A stretch of DNA of 64,000 nucleotides from Roseovarius autotrophicus (GTDB lineage: Bacteria > Pseudomonadota > Alphaproteobacteria > Rhodobacterales > Rhodobacteraceae): contig NZ_JAGQDH010000002.1 of the NCBI RefSeq assembly GCF_018069895.1, positions 233,420 to 297,419 on the forward strand, given 5' to 3'. Numbering within the stretch: position 1 is the stretch's first letter; every line of letters begins with the position of its first letter. The notes below the pieces were generated by a model that made no database searches, was not told the DNA's origin, and worked only from the letters and a program-made list of their open reading frames with translations. The translations under genes were made by a program, and so were the position numbers. Below are positions 1-9,810 of this stretch, piece by piece.

Positions 1-1
1 C

Positions 2-649
2 GGCTGGTGGATGGTGGCCTCTGGCCTGAATGAGGGGATGGTGGCTGTGGCCTCTTACCGGCTGGCCACACATCTGGGCCTTGCCTTCGTCATTCTCGGC
101 CTTCTCGCCTGGTATGTTTTTGCCCTTGGCCGCGAGGAACGCGAGTTGATACAGGCGCGGCGCGGGCGTGAGGCCAGGCTTTTCAGCCTCTCCACGGGTC
201 TCATGCATTTCGCCTTCCTGCAAATCCTGCTGGGCGCGCTGGTGGCGGGGATCGACGCCGGGCGCAGCTATACCGACTGGCCGCTGATGGCCGCGGGCTT
301 CCTTCCGCCCGACATGATGGAGCTTTCGCCCTGGTGGCGCAATTTATTCGAGAATCCCGGCACGGTGCAGTTCATCCATCGCATGAGTGGTTATCTGCTC
401 TTGGCCTTCGCCGTCGTTGTCTGGCTGAGGGGGCGGCGCAGCGCGCATGGCGCGACACGCGGGGCCTTTACCGCCATATTTGCGGTTCTGCTGTTGCAAA
501 TGCTGCTGGGAATCATGACGGTGCTTTATATCGCACCCTGGCAACTGGCGATCGCGCATCAGTTTGTAGCGGTCGTGCTCTGGGTGCTCATCTTGCGCGC
601 GCGCTTCCTGAGCCTTTATCCGCGCGCGCAGTCCATCCGGGGGGGATGA
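2..649 (+). CDS. ctaA: Heme A synthase CtaA/Cox15, 3' part
   Basis: Membrane enzyme that oxidises the C8 methyl of heme O to give heme A for aa3-type cytochrome oxidases. The gene is cut by the window edge: the frame is open from base 2 and begins with GWWMVASGL, a strongly conserved CtaA segment, so about the C-terminal half is present. Visible hydrophobic helices alternate with conserved histidines in RLATHLG, FIHRMSG and IAHQFVAV, which match the heme-ligand histidines of the family. The stop (647-649) is one base before the next ATG. No other cytochrome oxidase genes are in view downstream. Confidence 0.93.
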   Translation, partial: GWWMVASGLNEGMVAVASYRLATHLGLAFVILGLLAWYVFALGREERELIQARRGREARLFSLSTGLMHFAFLQILLGALVAGIDAGRSYTDWPLMAAGFLPPDMMELSPWWRNLFENPGTVQFIHRMSGYLLLAFAVVVWLRGRRSAHGATRGAFTAIFAVLLLQMLLGIMTVLYIAPWQLAIAHQFVAVVLWVLILRARFLSLYPRAQSIRGG

Positions 650-650
650 C

Positions 651-2126
651 ATGGCAGCCCATGACGATCTGATGGCGCGCGAGCGCGAGAGCGCGGCGCT
701 GGCGCAGGTGGCGGGGCGTCTCGGCTGGGATCAGGAGACGATGATGCCGCGCGGCGCCGCCGATCAGCGGTCAGATGAGATGGGCGCGATTCAGGCTGTC
801 CTGCACGAGCGGCGCACCGATCCCGCGCGCGGATATCTGCTGGCCGAGGCGGAGGAGGAGGCCGAGACCGAGGACGCGCAGACGCAGGCCGAATTGCGCC
901 TTATCCGCCGCGATTACGAGCGTGCGACGCGCGTGCCCGCGCGTCTGGCCGTGGCGCTGGCGCGGCTGACAAGCCGCGCGCAGGGGGTCTGGGCCGAGGC
1001 GCGCGCCGCCGACGATTTCGCGGCCTTCGCGCCGACGCTGGCCGAGGTGCTGGAGTTGAAGCGCGAGGAGGCGGCGGCGGTCGCGGACGGTGGCGACGCC
1101 TATGACGCGCTTCTTGATGAATACGAGCCGGGGATGACGGCGGCGGCGCTGGACAGGCTTTTCGCCGAGATGCGCCCGCGTCTGGTGGCCTTGCGCGAGG
1201 CGGCGCTGGCCGCGGACTGGCCGCAGGTCTCGGCCCATTTCCCGCATGAGTCGCAGATGCGCCTTGCGCGCGAGGTGGCACGCCGCTTTGGCTATGATTT
1301 CACGCGCGGGCGGCTCGATCTGGCGGTGCATCCGTTCTCGTCGGGCTCGGGCGACGATGTGCGCATAACCACGCGGGTGAGTGAGAGCGACCCGTTCAAC
1401 TGCCTCTATTCCACGATCCACGAGACCGGGCATGCCTGTTACGAGCAGGGGATCGACCCGGATTATCGCCTGACGCCGCTGGGGCAGGGGGTCTCGATGG
1501 GCGTGCATGAAAGCCAGAGCCGGATTTACGAGAACCAGTTGGGGCGCAGCCGGGCGTTCTGCGGCTGGCTTTACGGGCGTATGGTCGATGCCTTTGGCGA
1601 TTTCGGGATCAAGGACGAGGCGGCGTTCTATCGCGCCGTCAACCGCGTGCATCCCGGCCATATCCGCACCGAGGCCGACGAGGTGCAGTATAACCTTCAC
1701 ATCATGTTGCGCTATGATCTGGAACGGGCGTTGATTGCTGGCGATCTGGGCGTGCGCGATCTGGAGGTGGCGTGGAGCGACCGCTTCGTTGCGGATTTCG
1801 GCCATGACGTCGGGCGCGCTTCGGAGGGCGTGTTGCAGGATGTGCATTGGGCGGTGGGCCTGTTCGGCTATTTCCCGACCTACAGCCTCGGCAATGTCTA
1901 TGCGGGCTGCCTTCACGCGGCGCTGCGGGCGGACCTGCCCGATCTCGATGCGCGTCTGGCGGTCGGAGAGCCTGCCGTGGCGGGTGAATGGCTGCGCGAA
2001 CGGGTGCAGCGCCATGGTGGGCTTTACCTGCCTGCCGATCTGATTGCCGAGGCCAGCGGCGCGCCGGTCAGCGCCGCGCCGCTGCTCGATTACCTCGACA
2101 CGAAATTCGGCGCTCTGGTGGGGTAG
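651..2126 (+). CDS. M32 (Taq-type) zinc carboxypeptidase
   Basis: Cytoplasmic metallocarboxypeptidase of family M32 that releases C-terminal residues from peptides. The 491 aa length is normal for the family (about 500). The zinc site HETGH lies at residues 257-261, followed by the family motif HESQSRIYEN, and HPF plus DDVRITT precede it as expected. No signal peptide is seen. The start ATG follows the ctaA stop by one base, so the two are probably co-transcribed. The biological substrate is not evident. Confidence 0.94.
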   Translation: MAAHDDLMARERESAALAQVAGRLGWDQETMMPRGAADQRSDEMGAIQAVLHERRTDPARGYLLAEAEEEAETEDAQTQAELRLIRRDYERATRVPARLAVALARLTSRAQGVWAEARAADDFAAFAPTLAEVLELKREEAAAVADGGDAYDALLDEYEPGMTAAALDRLFAEMRPRLVALREAALAADWPQVSAHFPHESQMRLAREVARRFGYDFTRGRLDLAVHPFSSGSGDDVRITTRVSESDPFNCLYSTIHETGHACYEQGIDPDYRLTPLGQGVSMGVHESQSRIYENQLGRSRAFCGWLYGRMVDAFGDFGIKDEAAFYRAVNRVHPGHIRTEADEVQYNLHIMLRYDLERALIAGDLGVRDLEVAWSDRFVADFGHDVGRASEGVLQDVHWAVGLFGYFPTYSLGNVYAGCLHAALRADLPDLDARLAVGEPAVAGEWLRERVQRHGGLYLPADLIAEASGAPVSAAPLLDYLDTKFGALVG

Positions 2127-2139
2127 GGGGCGGCGGGTC

Positions 2140-3702
2140 TCAGCCTTCCTCGCGGAGGGCCTCGGGTTCGGTCTGCTCGATCCATTGCCCGAGGATGCGC
2201 CGCAGCAGCGTCACGTCGCGCGTCTCGATCGCCTCGGAGAGCGATTTCAGCGCCTTGACCAGTTCGATCTCGGACAGGTGCCCCTCCTGTGCGCGCAGGA
2301 TGCGTGGATGCGGCGTGGTCAGCATGTCGGAACCGATCAGAAGTTCCTCGTGCAGCTTCTCGCCGGGGCGCAGTCCGGTGATGGTGATCTCGATATCACC
2401 GTCGGGATTTTCGGCGTCGCGCAAGGTCAGTCCTGACGCCTCGATCATGCGCAGCGCGATGTCGCGCACCTTGACCGGTGCCCCCATGTCGAGCACGAAC
2501 ACATCCCCCCCGCGCGCCAGGGTGCCGGCAAGCAGCACGAGGCGCACGGCTTCGGGGATGGTCATGAAATAGCGCGTGACCTCGGGATGGGTAAGGGTGA
2601 TTGGTCCGCCGCGCGCGATCTGTTCGGCGAAGGTCGGGATGACCGAACCCGACGAGCCGAGCACATTGCCAAAGCGCACCATGGAAAACCGGGTGCCGGG
2701 AGAGCGCGTGGCAAGATCTTGCACGATCATCTCTGCAAAGCGCTTGGAGGCCCCCATCACCGAGGTCGGCCGCACCGCCTTGTCGGTCGAGACGAGGATG
2801 AACCGCTCCACCCCCGCCTCGCGGGCGGCATGGGCTACGGTTCGGGTGCCGATCACGTTGTTGCGCATCCCCTCGATGGCGTTCAGTTCCACCATCGGCA
2901 CATGTTTGTACGCGGCGGCATGGAGGACCACGTCGATCTTGCGTGCGCTCATCAGCACGTTGACAAGCGCCGCCTCGCAGACCGAGCCGAGCACCGGCAT
3001 GATCGCGACCTCGGGGGCGAGATCGCGCAACTCGCGCTCGATCTGAAACAGCGCATGTTCGCCATGGTCGAGCAACACCAGCGAGGCGGGCGTGCAGGTG
3101 ACAAGCTGGCGGCACAATTCCGCCCCGATCGAGCCACCCGCCCCGGTGACGAGGATACGCCGCCCGGCATAGGCGCTTGTGACGCCGGGCAGTTCACTTT
3201 CCAGCGCGTCGCGTCCAAGAAGCGAGGCCGGATCGATGGGACGGCTTTCATAGAGCGTGACGGCGCGGCCGGTGATGAGGTCAGCGAAAGAGGGCAGCGC
3301 GTGCACCTCGCAGCCGGTGTCGGCAAGGCGGCGGCTGAGGCGGGCGCGCGTGGCCTCGGTCGCGCTGGGCATGGAGAGGATGACGCGGCCGATGCCGTGG
3401 CGGGCGATCAGCGCATCGATCTCGTCGGGGCCGTGGACGCGCAGCCCGACGATGGACAGCGCACGCAGGCGCGGTTCGTCATCGACAAAGGCCACCGGGC
3501 GCAGTTGGTCATCGGTCAGAAGAGCGGCGGCAAGTTGCTGGCCGGTCTGCCCGGCACCGTAGATGAGCACGGGCAGGCGGGTGTCATCCGGCTGGATGGC
3601 GGCGGGCTGGGCAGGGGCGGACTGGGCAGGGGTGGGCTGGGCAGGGGAGGGCACAAGGCGCCCGCCGAGGCGGCGCAGGGCGTTCAGCAGGCTTCCGGGC
3701 AT
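2140..3702 (-). CDS. FlaA1/CapD-like UDP-sugar dehydratase/epimerase lacking the membrane domain
   Basis: Sugar-nucleotide modifying enzyme of the FlaA1/CapD/WbpM group, which makes 4-keto-6-deoxy sugars or their epimers for surface polysaccharide or glycosylation. Two nucleotide-binding folds are visible: a CoA-binding-like one (YGAGQTGQQLA, about residue 49) and the SDR domain (TGAGGSIGAEL, about 186). The catalytic region reads STDKAVRPTSVMGASKR, with Met in the place of the usual SDR Tyr, as in FlaA1-type 4,6-dehydratases. Family members usually start with four membrane helices; here there is instead a 40-residue leader with PAQ repeats. The ATG at 3702 has a GGAG six bases upstream. Product sugar unknown. 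Confidence 0.85.
   Translation of the reverse strand: MPGSLLNALRRLGGRLVPSPAQPTPAQSAPAQPAAIQPDDTRLPVLIYGAGQTGQQLAAALLTDDQLRPVAFVDDEPRLRALSIVGLRVHGPDEIDALIARHGIGRVILSMPSATEATRARLSRRLADTGCEVHALPSFADLITGRAVTLYESRPIDPASLLGRDALESELPGVTSAYAGRRILVTGAGGSIGAELCRQLVTCTPASLVLLDHGEHALFQIERELRDLAPEVAIMPVLGSVCEAALVNVLMSARKIDVVLHAAAYKHVPMVELNAIEGMRNNVIGTRTVAHAAREAGVERFILVSTDKAVRPTSVMGASKRFAEMIVQDLATRSPGTRFSMVRFGNVLGSSGSVIPTFAEQIARGGPITLTHPEVTRYFMTIPEAVRLVLLAGTLARGGDVFVLDMGAPVKVRDIALRMIEASGLTLRDAENPDGDIEITITGLRPGEKLHEELLIGSDMLTTPHPRILRAQEGHLSEIELVKALKSLSEAIETRDVTLLRRILGQWIEQTEPEALREEG
3600..3655. repeat. Short 15-bp tandem repeat coding a PAQ linker
   Basis: Three to four imperfect copies of a 15-bp unit (core GGGCTGGGCAGGGG) encode PAQPT/PAQSA/PAQPA near the N-terminus of the FlaA1-like protein. 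It is a low-complexity linker, possibly length-variable. Confidence 0.6.
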
Positions 3703-3748
3703 GGGTGGCTCCGTCCTCGCGCGCGCCGGTCATCGGCACTGTCATGCT

Positions 3749-3795
3749 ACACTAGGAGTGTCACGGCGCGCGCGGCAATGGGTCTCACTATAGTG
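3749..3795. promoter_or_regulatory. Two short palindromes upstream of the FlaA1-like gene
   Basis: ACACT-AGG-AGTGT (3749-3761) and the perfect palindrome CACTATAGTG (3786-3795) lie 47-93 bases upstream of the gene starting at 3702. The second contains TATAGT on the minus strand, which could serve as a -10 element. The similarity between the two palindromes suggests a paired operator, but no regulator can be assigned. Confidence 0.35.
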
Positions 3796-3823
3796 TGACC
3801 GTTTGTGGCAGGACGGGCGCTGC

Positions 3824-4369
3824 TCAGATATTGGCGAAGATGTTGCTCTCGTCCTCGTGGGCGGGGGCCGGGCGCGGGCGCCGGGATTGGGATTGGCTCG
3901 CCTTGTTATCGGGGCTGATGCGTCGCGGCTTGATCGCGCGTTGTGCGGCGATCCGGCGCATTCTGGCACGATGGGAAAAGACCGAGGCCCTGCGCATGTT
4001 CCGCGCATCAAGCGTGAGATAGCTGAGCAGCACGCCGCAGGTCAGGGTCAGGTCATACCAGAAGGCCGACAGGTTCTCGGTCGGGACGGCAACGAAATTG
4101 GCAATGAAGCTTGAGGAAAGCACAAAAAGCGCGAGGCTGAGCGCGCCAAGGCGCAGCGACACCCCGAGCATGAACCAGATGGCGAGTGCAAGCAGGCTGA
4201 CCGCGCCGATGACCTCGCCGGTGGGCGTGCCAAGCACCGGTCGGAAAAGAGCGGCCGGATCGAAGCCGTCAATAAGGTCCAGCGCGATGGCCATGAAGAA
4301 TGTGCCGGTCACGATCCGCAAGAGATTGATGCCGACCTGATCGACGCCTGAGGTGGTTCCTGTTTTCAT
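3824..4369 (-). CDS. Small integral membrane protein, DoxX-like
   Basis: 181 aa with four predicted membrane helices (about residues 12-30, 52-70, 74-93 and 103-119) followed by a basic cytoplasmic tail rich in Arg and Ser. The helix pattern and the TFFMAIALDLIDGFDP/LLALAIWFMLGVSLRLGALSLALF type segments resemble the DoxX/DUF-type small membrane proteins, but I see no diagnostic motif. Function unknown. It lies between two minus-strand genes; an AGGA sits about nine bases before the ATG. Confidence 0.7.
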   Translation of the reverse strand: MKTGTTSGVDQVGINLLRIVTGTFFMAIALDLIDGFDPAALFRPVLGTPTGEVIGAVSLLALAIWFMLGVSLRLGALSLALFVLSSSFIANFVAVPTENLSAFWYDLTLTCGVLLSYLTLDARNMRRASVFSHRARMRRIAAQRAIKPRRISPDNKASQSQSRRPRPAPAHEDESNIFANI

Positions 4370-4435
4370 CTTGGGTGGTCCTGTTCTCTGTTGGGGGAAA
4401 ACAAGGATACCATCTACAACCTATGCGAAAGCACG

Positions 4436-4468
4436 GGCCCGACTATCATCTGACAATCGGGCCGTTTT
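4436..4468. terminator. Hairpin downstream of gyrA
   Basis: GGCCCGA (4436-4442) pairs with TCGGGCC (4457-4463). A GTTTT follows on the plus strand, and the minus strand side has a weaker T run. It lies about 80 bases beyond the gyrA stop, so it may end gyrA transcription, though the better U tract faces the other way. Confidence 0.4.
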
Positions 4469-4545
4469 CAGACCAATTCGTGGTTAATGCGGGCCGGGTC
4501 GGGCGGTGTCTGCCCACCTTCTGCCCATGTCTGCGCGCCCTGTGT

Positions 4546-7284
4546 TCAGCTTTCGGCGTCTTCCGTCTCGTCCGCCTGTTCGGCGATCCAGGCGACCGAG
4601 ACCACCTCTTCACCCGCGCCGGTGTTGAAGACGCGTACGCCCCCCGCACTGCGCGAGCGGAACGAGATGCCCTCGACCGGAACGCGAATTGATTGGCCGG
4701 TAGAGGTGGCGAGCATGATCTGATCTTCGCGGCTGACCGGGAACGAGGCCACGAGCGCACCACCGCGCATGGTCTTCTCGATTGCTGTCACGCCCTGGCC
4801 ACCGCGCCCGCGCACCGGATAATCATGCGAGGACGACAGCTTGCCCGTGCCGCGCGCGGTGATGGTGAGGATGAGATCCTGCGCGGCGAGCATCTCCTGA
4901 TAGCGCGACTCGGGCAGGGCGGCATCGGCATTGCCGATGGCCTCGGGATCGGCGGTTTCTTCCTCGGGATCGGCGCCGAATTCGCTGCGGAACCGCTTGA
5001 GGAAGGCCGCGCGCTCGTCTGGCGTTGCCTCGAAATGGCGGATCACGGACATCGACACCAGCCGGTCGCCGTTGAGCAGGCGGATGCCGCGCACGCCGGT
5101 GGACTTGCGACCCTTGAACACGCGCACATCGCTGACGGGAAAGCGGATCGCGCGGCCCGCATCGGTCACGAGCATCACGTCATCCTCGTCCGAGCAGATG
5201 CGCGCATTGACCATCTCCACGCCCTCGGGGAGGTCCATGGCAATCTTGCCGTTGCGTTTGACGTTGACGAAATCCGACAGCGCATTGCGCCGCACGTCGC
5301 CGGCCGAAGTGGCAAAGACGATGTGCAGGTCGTCCCAGTCCTCTTCGGCGCGGTCCACAGGCAGAAGCGCCGCGATCGACACGCCTGCCGGTATCGGCAG
5401 GATGTTGACGATGGCCTTGCCCTTGGACGTGCGTCCGCCCTGCGGCAGCCGCCATGTCTTGAGCTTGTAGACCATGCCATCGGTGGTGAAGACCAGAAGC
5501 GGCGTGTGGGTATTGGCGACGAAAAGCGAGGTGACCACGTCCTCGTCCTTGGTGGCCATGCTGCTGAGACCTTTGCCGCCGCGTTTCTGGGCGCGGAAAT
5601 CGGCCAGCGCGGTGCGCTTGATATAGCCGCCCTGGGTGACGGTCACGACCATCTCCTCGCGCTCGATGAGGTCCTCGTCTTCCATGTCGCCGGACCAGTC
5701 CACGATCTCGGTGCGGCGGGGGACGGCGAACAATTCGCGCACCTCGCGCAACTCGGCCGAGATGATTTCCATGATCCGTTCGCGCGAGGCGAGGATGGCG
5801 AGGTATTCCTTGATCTTGCCAGCGAGATCCTGAAGCTCGTCCGTCACCTCCTTGACACCCAGTTGCGTGAGGCGTTGCAGGCGCAGATCGAGAATGGCGC
5901 GGGCCTGAATTTCGCTCAGGTTATAGGTGCCATCCTCATTGGCGCGATGGCTGGGATCGTCGATCAGCGCGATATAGGGCAGGATGTCGCCCGCAGGCCA
6001 GCGCCGCGTCATCAGCTTTACGCGCGCCTCGGCGGCGTCGGCTGAGGCACGGATCGTGGCTACAACCTCGTCCACGTTCGAGACCGCGACGGCCAGACCA
6101 CAGAGGACATGGGCGCGCTCGCGGGCGCGGCGCAACTCAAAGGCGGTACGCCGCGCCACCACTTCCTCGCGGAACTGGATGAAAAGCGAGAGAAAGCGGT
6201 GCAGCGTCAGTTGCTCGGGCTTGCCGCCGTTCAGCGCCAGCATGTTGCAGCCGAACGAAGTCTGCATCGGCGTGAAGCGGTAAAGCTGGTTGAGCACCAC
6301 TTCGGCGGTGGCGTCGCGCTTCAGTTCGACCACGACGCGCACGCCGTTGCGGTCGCTCTCGTCCTGCACATGGGCGATGCCCTCGATGCGCTTGTCGCGG
6401 GCGGCCTCGGCGATGCGCTCGATCATCGTGGCCTTGTTCACCTGATAGGGGATTTCGTCGATGACGATGGCGAAGCGGTCGCGGCGCAATTCCTCGACAT
6501 GGGTCTTGGCACGGATGATGACGCTGCCGCGCCCCTCCAGATACGCCTTGCGTGCGCCGGACCGGCCCAGCATCAGCCCACCGGTGGGAAAATCCGGGCC
6601 GGGGATGTAGCGGATCAGGTCTTCGCTCTCAAGCTCTGGATCGTCGATCAGCGCCAGCGTGGCGTCCACCACCTCGCCCAGATTGTGCGGCGGGATATTG
6701 GTGGCCATGCCCACGGCGATGCCGCCCGCGCCGTTGACCAGCATGTTGGGAAAGCGGGAGGGCAGGACCGTGGGTTCGCGGTCCTTGCCGTCGTAATTGT
6801 CCTGAAAATCGACGGTGTCTTTCTCGATATCGGCCAAGAGATAGGCGGCCGGCTTGTCCATGCGCACCTCGGTATAGCGCATGGCCGCCGCGTTATCGCC
6901 ATCCATCGAGCCGAAATTGCCCTGCCCGTCGAGAAGGGGCAGCGACATCGAGAAATCCTGCGCCATCCGCACAAGCGCGTCATAGATCGCAGAGTCGCCA
7001 TGGGGGTGGTATTTGCCCATGACGTCGCCCACGGCGCGCGCCGACTTGCGGTAGGGCTTGTCATGGGTATTGCCGCCCTCGTGCATGGCATAAAGGATGC
7101 GGCGATGCACGGGTTTGAGCCCGTCGCGCAGATCGGGAATCGCGCGGCTTACGATCACGCTCATGGCGTAATCGAGATAGGAGGTCTTCATCTCCTGCGT
7201 GATCGAGATGTGAGGCCCGTGATGTGCGGGCGGCTCTGGCGGGGTTTCCCCTGTTATTTCAGGTGGTTGGGGCGTATCGCTCAC
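4546..7284 (-). CDS. gyrA: DNA gyrase subunit A
   Basis: Type IIA topoisomerase subunit that cleaves and rejoins DNA; with GyrB it introduces negative supercoils. 912 aa. The active tyrosine is Y137 in [10 protein letters not shown] (E. coli Y122). The quinolone region [12 protein letters not shown] keeps S98 and D102 (E. coli S83, D87), the quinolone-sensitive residues. The GyrA box QKRGGKG is present in the C-terminal beta-pinwheel, and the tail is acidic. The start is a GTG at 7284 with AGGA about ten bases upstream; a later start would remove the conserved N-terminus. Confidence 0.97.
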   Translation of the reverse strand: MSDTPQPPEITGETPPEPPAHHGPHISITQEMKTSYLDYAMSVIVSRAIPDLRDGLKPVHRRILYAMHEGGNTHDKPYRKSARAVGDVMGKYHPHGDSAIYDALVRMAQDFSMSLPLLDGQGNFGSMDGDNAAAMRYTEVRMDKPAAYLLADIEKDTVDFQDNYDGKDREPTVLPSRFPNMLVNGAGGIAVGMATNIPPHNLGEVVDATLALIDDPELESEDLIRYIPGPDFPTGGLMLGRSGARKAYLEGRGSVIIRAKTHVEELRRDRFAIVIDEIPYQVNKATMIERIAEAARDKRIEGIAHVQDESDRNGVRVVVELKRDATAEVVLNQLYRFTPMQTSFGCNMLALNGGKPEQLTLHRFLSLFIQFREEVVARRTAFELRRARERAHVLCGLAVAVSNVDEVVATIRASADAAEARVKLMTRRWPAGDILPYIALIDDPSHRANEDGTYNLSEIQARAILDLRLQRLTQLGVKEVTDELQDLAGKIKEYLAILASRERIMEIISAELREVRELFAVPRRTEIVDWSGDMEDEDLIEREEMVVTVTQGGYIKRTALADFRAQKRGGKGLSSMATKDEDVVTSLFVANTHTPLLVFTTDGMVYKLKTWRLPQGGRTSKGKAIVNILPIPAGVSIAALLPVDRAEEDWDDLHIVFATSAGDVRRNALSDFVNVKRNGKIAMDLPEGVEMVNARICSDEDDVMLVTDAGRAIRFPVSDVRVFKGRKSTGVRGIRLLNGDRLVSMSVIRHFEATPDERAAFLKRFRSEFGADPEEETADPEAIGNADAALPESRYQEMLAAQDLILTITARGTGKLSSSHDYPVRGRGGQGVTAIEKTMRGGALVASFPVSREDQIMLATSTGQSIRVPVEGISFRSRSAGGVRVFNTGAGEEVVSVAWIAEQADETEDAES

Positions 7285-7475
7285 GTTTTTATGGTCCTGT
7301 GATCTGCCGCTATATCTTGTTGGGCAGACTATAACAGTTCCATGATATAGGGTGCAATGGGGCTAGGGCGGCACATCTGGCAGCCCCGGATCACGAGTGA
7401 TAACACACTGTTTTCATTGAAAAGTAATTTTTCGGTGGCACATTGGTCCTGTCAAGCAGTGACAGGAGCAGAAAA

Positions 7476-7745
7476 ATGGAGATGTCAGAGACCGAACTCT
7501 TGCTGAAGGGCTATGGGCTGACCACGGCGGAATTCTTCTACCGGATGCCCGACTACCGCAACGTGCTCAACAGCTATCTGTGGCAGGAGTACGATATCGC
7601 GCCCGATCACCCCAAGCTGTTCGAGTTCGTCGAATTCTGGCAGCGTGAGATCGAGGGGCCGCTGCACTCGGTGCGCTTTACCCATCGCAAGCTGATCGCG
7701 CCGGGCGAATGGCGCAACGTGACGGGTGAATTCACCCTGCATTGA
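7476..7745 (+). CDS. usg: Usg family protein
   Basis: 89 aa. It matches the alphaproteobacterial Usg family (first named for a small gene near trp genes), with LLLKGYGLTTAEFFYRMPDYR and the WQREIEGPLHSVRFTHRKL segment that I recognise from Rhodobacterales homologues. Function unknown. The ATG at 7476 is chosen because AGGAG (7464-7468) lies seven bases upstream; longer upstream extensions have no ribosome site. It is divergent from gyrA with a 190-bp gap. Confidence 0.85.
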   Translation: MEMSETELLLKGYGLTTAEFFYRMPDYRNVLNSYLWQEYDIAPDHPKLFEFVEFWQREIEGPLHSVRFTHRKLIAPGEWRNVTGEFTLH

Positions 7746-7752
7746 GCATAGG

Positions 7753-7829
7753 GTGGGGGCCAGCCCCCACACGCAGGGTCAAGTGGGGGCCAGCCCCCAC
7801 ACCCCCGGGATATTTCAGGCCAGAAGAAA
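7753..7829. repeat. Dispersed intergenic hairpin repeat, type A (copy 1)
   Basis: Two 18-base hairpins GTGGGGGCCAGCCCCCAC (7753-7770 and 7783-7800) are followed by CCCCCGGGATATTTCAGGCCAGAAGAAA. The last block recurs at 17498-17553 (reverse) and 23875-23922. It sits directly after usg and may act as its terminator. Confidence 0.75.
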
Positions 7830-7961
7830 CCGACCTGTCGGAGCACCATTGCGAGCGGACGACTGTGCCGCGCCAGAATATGATTCCATTTCGCGGTTGA
7901 AAATGTGACTTGGCTGACGTTACTGCGCACGTGAGGCGTGCTAATCGGGATCGGCGAGGTC

Positions 7962-9737
7962 ATGACGCTCGAACAGATATTCATGCTGCTGCTGCTGGTG
8001 GCGGTCTTTGTCGGTTTCTTCAAGGAAATCTACCCGCCGGAGGTGACGGCGCTTGGGGCGTCGGCGCTTCTTCTGGCCACGGGGATCGTGGAGACGCGCG
8101 ATTTTCTCAAGGTGTTCGGCTCTTCCGCCCCCATCACCATCGCCATGATGTTCATCATATCCGCCGCGCTCGAGCGCACCGGCGTGCTGGAGATGATCGG
8201 GGGCTTTCTGCGCAGGCAGGCGCGGGGCTCTTTCCTGCGCACGATCCTGTTCATGATGCTGGGCGCGATGGGGGCCTCGGCGTTCATGAACAACACGCCG
8301 GTGGTGATCCTGCTCACGCCGGTGATGATCTCGGTGGCCTCTTCGGTGGGTGTGTCGTCATCCAAGCTGCTTATTCCGCTGAGTTTCTCGGCTATTTTCG
8401 GCGGCACGCTGACGCTGGTGGGCACCTCGACCAACATCCTGATGAGCGGGGTGGCGCGTGACGCGGGCCAGCCACCGATCACCATGTTCGAGATGACGCT
8501 GCCGGGCTTGATCTTTTCCGCCGTGGGGCTGATCTACATGATTTTTGCGGGGCGGTATCTCTTGCCTGACCGCGCCTCGCTCGCCAGCGTGCTGGGGCAG
8601 GAGAGCAAGCGCAAGTTCCTTGCCCGCCTGCTCATTCCGCACGAGTCGAAGTATATCGGCAAGAAGCTGGAGGATCTGCCCTTCAACCGCGCCGGCGCGC
8701 GCATCCTCGACGTGGTGCGTGGCGAAGTCTCGATGCGCCGCCACCTCAAGGATATCGTGCTCGAGGCGGGCGACCGGGTGGTGATCAAGACCGATACGGG
8801 TGAAATCCTTGGCCTCAAGGAGAATGGCGAAATCGAGTTTCGCGGCATGGACGACAGCGGATTCGAGCCGGTGACGGCGGATCGCACGATCACCATGGAG
8901 GCCAGTGTCGGGCCCAATTCGCACCTGCGCGGGCGCGCCATCAAGGATCTCAAGCTGCGTCGCAAATATGGCGTCTACCTGATGGCCGTGCACCGGCAGG
9001 AGCAGAATATCAGTCAGGATCTGCCCGAGGTGCGGCTGCAATTCGCGGACACACTGCTTCTGGAGGGGCCACCCGAGGGTATCCAGCGGTTGATGGAGGA
9101 TGGCGGTATCGTCAACCTGACCGCGCCCTCGGAACAGGCAATGCGCCGGTCCAAGGCACCGATTGCCATTCTGACGATCATGGGGGTCATGGGTCTTGCG
9201 GCGGTGAATGTCATGCCGATTGCGGGGCTGGCCGTGATCGGCGCGGTGGTGGTGATGATGACTCGCTGCGTCGACCCCGAAGAGGCGTTCGAGGCGATCG
9301 ACTGGCGGATCCTTTTCCTGATCTTCGGGATGCTGGGGGTGAGCCTCGGGATGCAGGAGACGGGCACGGCGCGGCTCATCATCGAGACGGTGGTGGGCGC
9401 GGTAAAGAATGTCGGCCCGATTGCCATTCTGGCGGCGGTCTATGTTCTGACCAGCGTGCTGACCGAGATGGTCACGAACAACGCCGTGGCGATCCTCCTC
9501 GGCCCCATCGTGATCGGGATGGCGACGCAGTTGGGCTATGATCCGCGCCCCTTCATCATGGCGGTGATGTTCGCGGCCTCGGCGAGTTTTGCCACCCCCA
9601 TCGGTTATCAGACCAACACCTTCGTCTACAGCGCGGGCGGCTACAAGTTCCGCGATTTCCTCGTCGTGGGTTTGCCGCTCAACGTGATCTTTGCGATGGT
9701 GGCAGTGCTGGTCATCCCGCTTTTCTTTCCATTCTGA
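7962..9737 (+). CDS. SLC13/DASS-type permease with two RCK_C domains
   Basis: Inner-membrane transporter of the divalent anion:sodium symporter type. Layout: about five N-terminal helices, a cytoplasmic middle with two TrkA-C (RCK_C) domains (about residues 205-390), then about five more helices. The family SNT-like motifs are visible as MNNTPVVILLTP, GTSTNIL, VTNNAVAILLGP and TPIGYQTN. Substrate (dicarboxylate, sulfate or other anion) cannot be read from sequence. An in-frame GTG lies at 7938; ATG at 7962 is preferred because it begins the first helix region and has GGCGAGG just upstream. Confidence 0.88.
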   Translation: MTLEQIFMLLLLVAVFVGFFKEIYPPEVTALGASALLLATGIVETRDFLKVFGSSAPITIAMMFIISAALERTGVLEMIGGFLRRQARGSFLRTILFMMLGAMGASAFMNNTPVVILLTPVMISVASSVGVSSSKLLIPLSFSAIFGGTLTLVGTSTNILMSGVARDAGQPPITMFEMTLPGLIFSAVGLIYMIFAGRYLLPDRASLASVLGQESKRKFLARLLIPHESKYIGKKLEDLPFNRAGARILDVVRGEVSMRRHLKDIVLEAGDRVVIKTDTGEILGLKENGEIEFRGMDDSGFEPVTADRTITMEASVGPNSHLRGRAIKDLKLRRKYGVYLMAVHRQEQNISQDLPEVRLQFADTLLLEGPPEGIQRLMEDGGIVNLTAPSEQAMRRSKAPIAILTIMGVMGLAAVNVMPIAGLAVIGAVVVMMTRCVDPEEAFEAIDWRILFLIFGMLGVSLGMQETGTARLIIETVVGAVKNVGPIAILAAVYVLTSVLTEMVTNNAVAILLGPIVIGMATQLGYDPRPFIMAVMFAASASFATPIGYQTNTFVYSAGGYKFRDFLVVGLPLNVIFAMVAVLVIPLFFPF

Positions 9738-9810
9738 AGCGCCGCGGTCTTTGACCGCTTTCGCGCAGGCGCCATCCGGCCTATGCCGTGGGTAAAAGGG
9801 AGGGCCAGCC

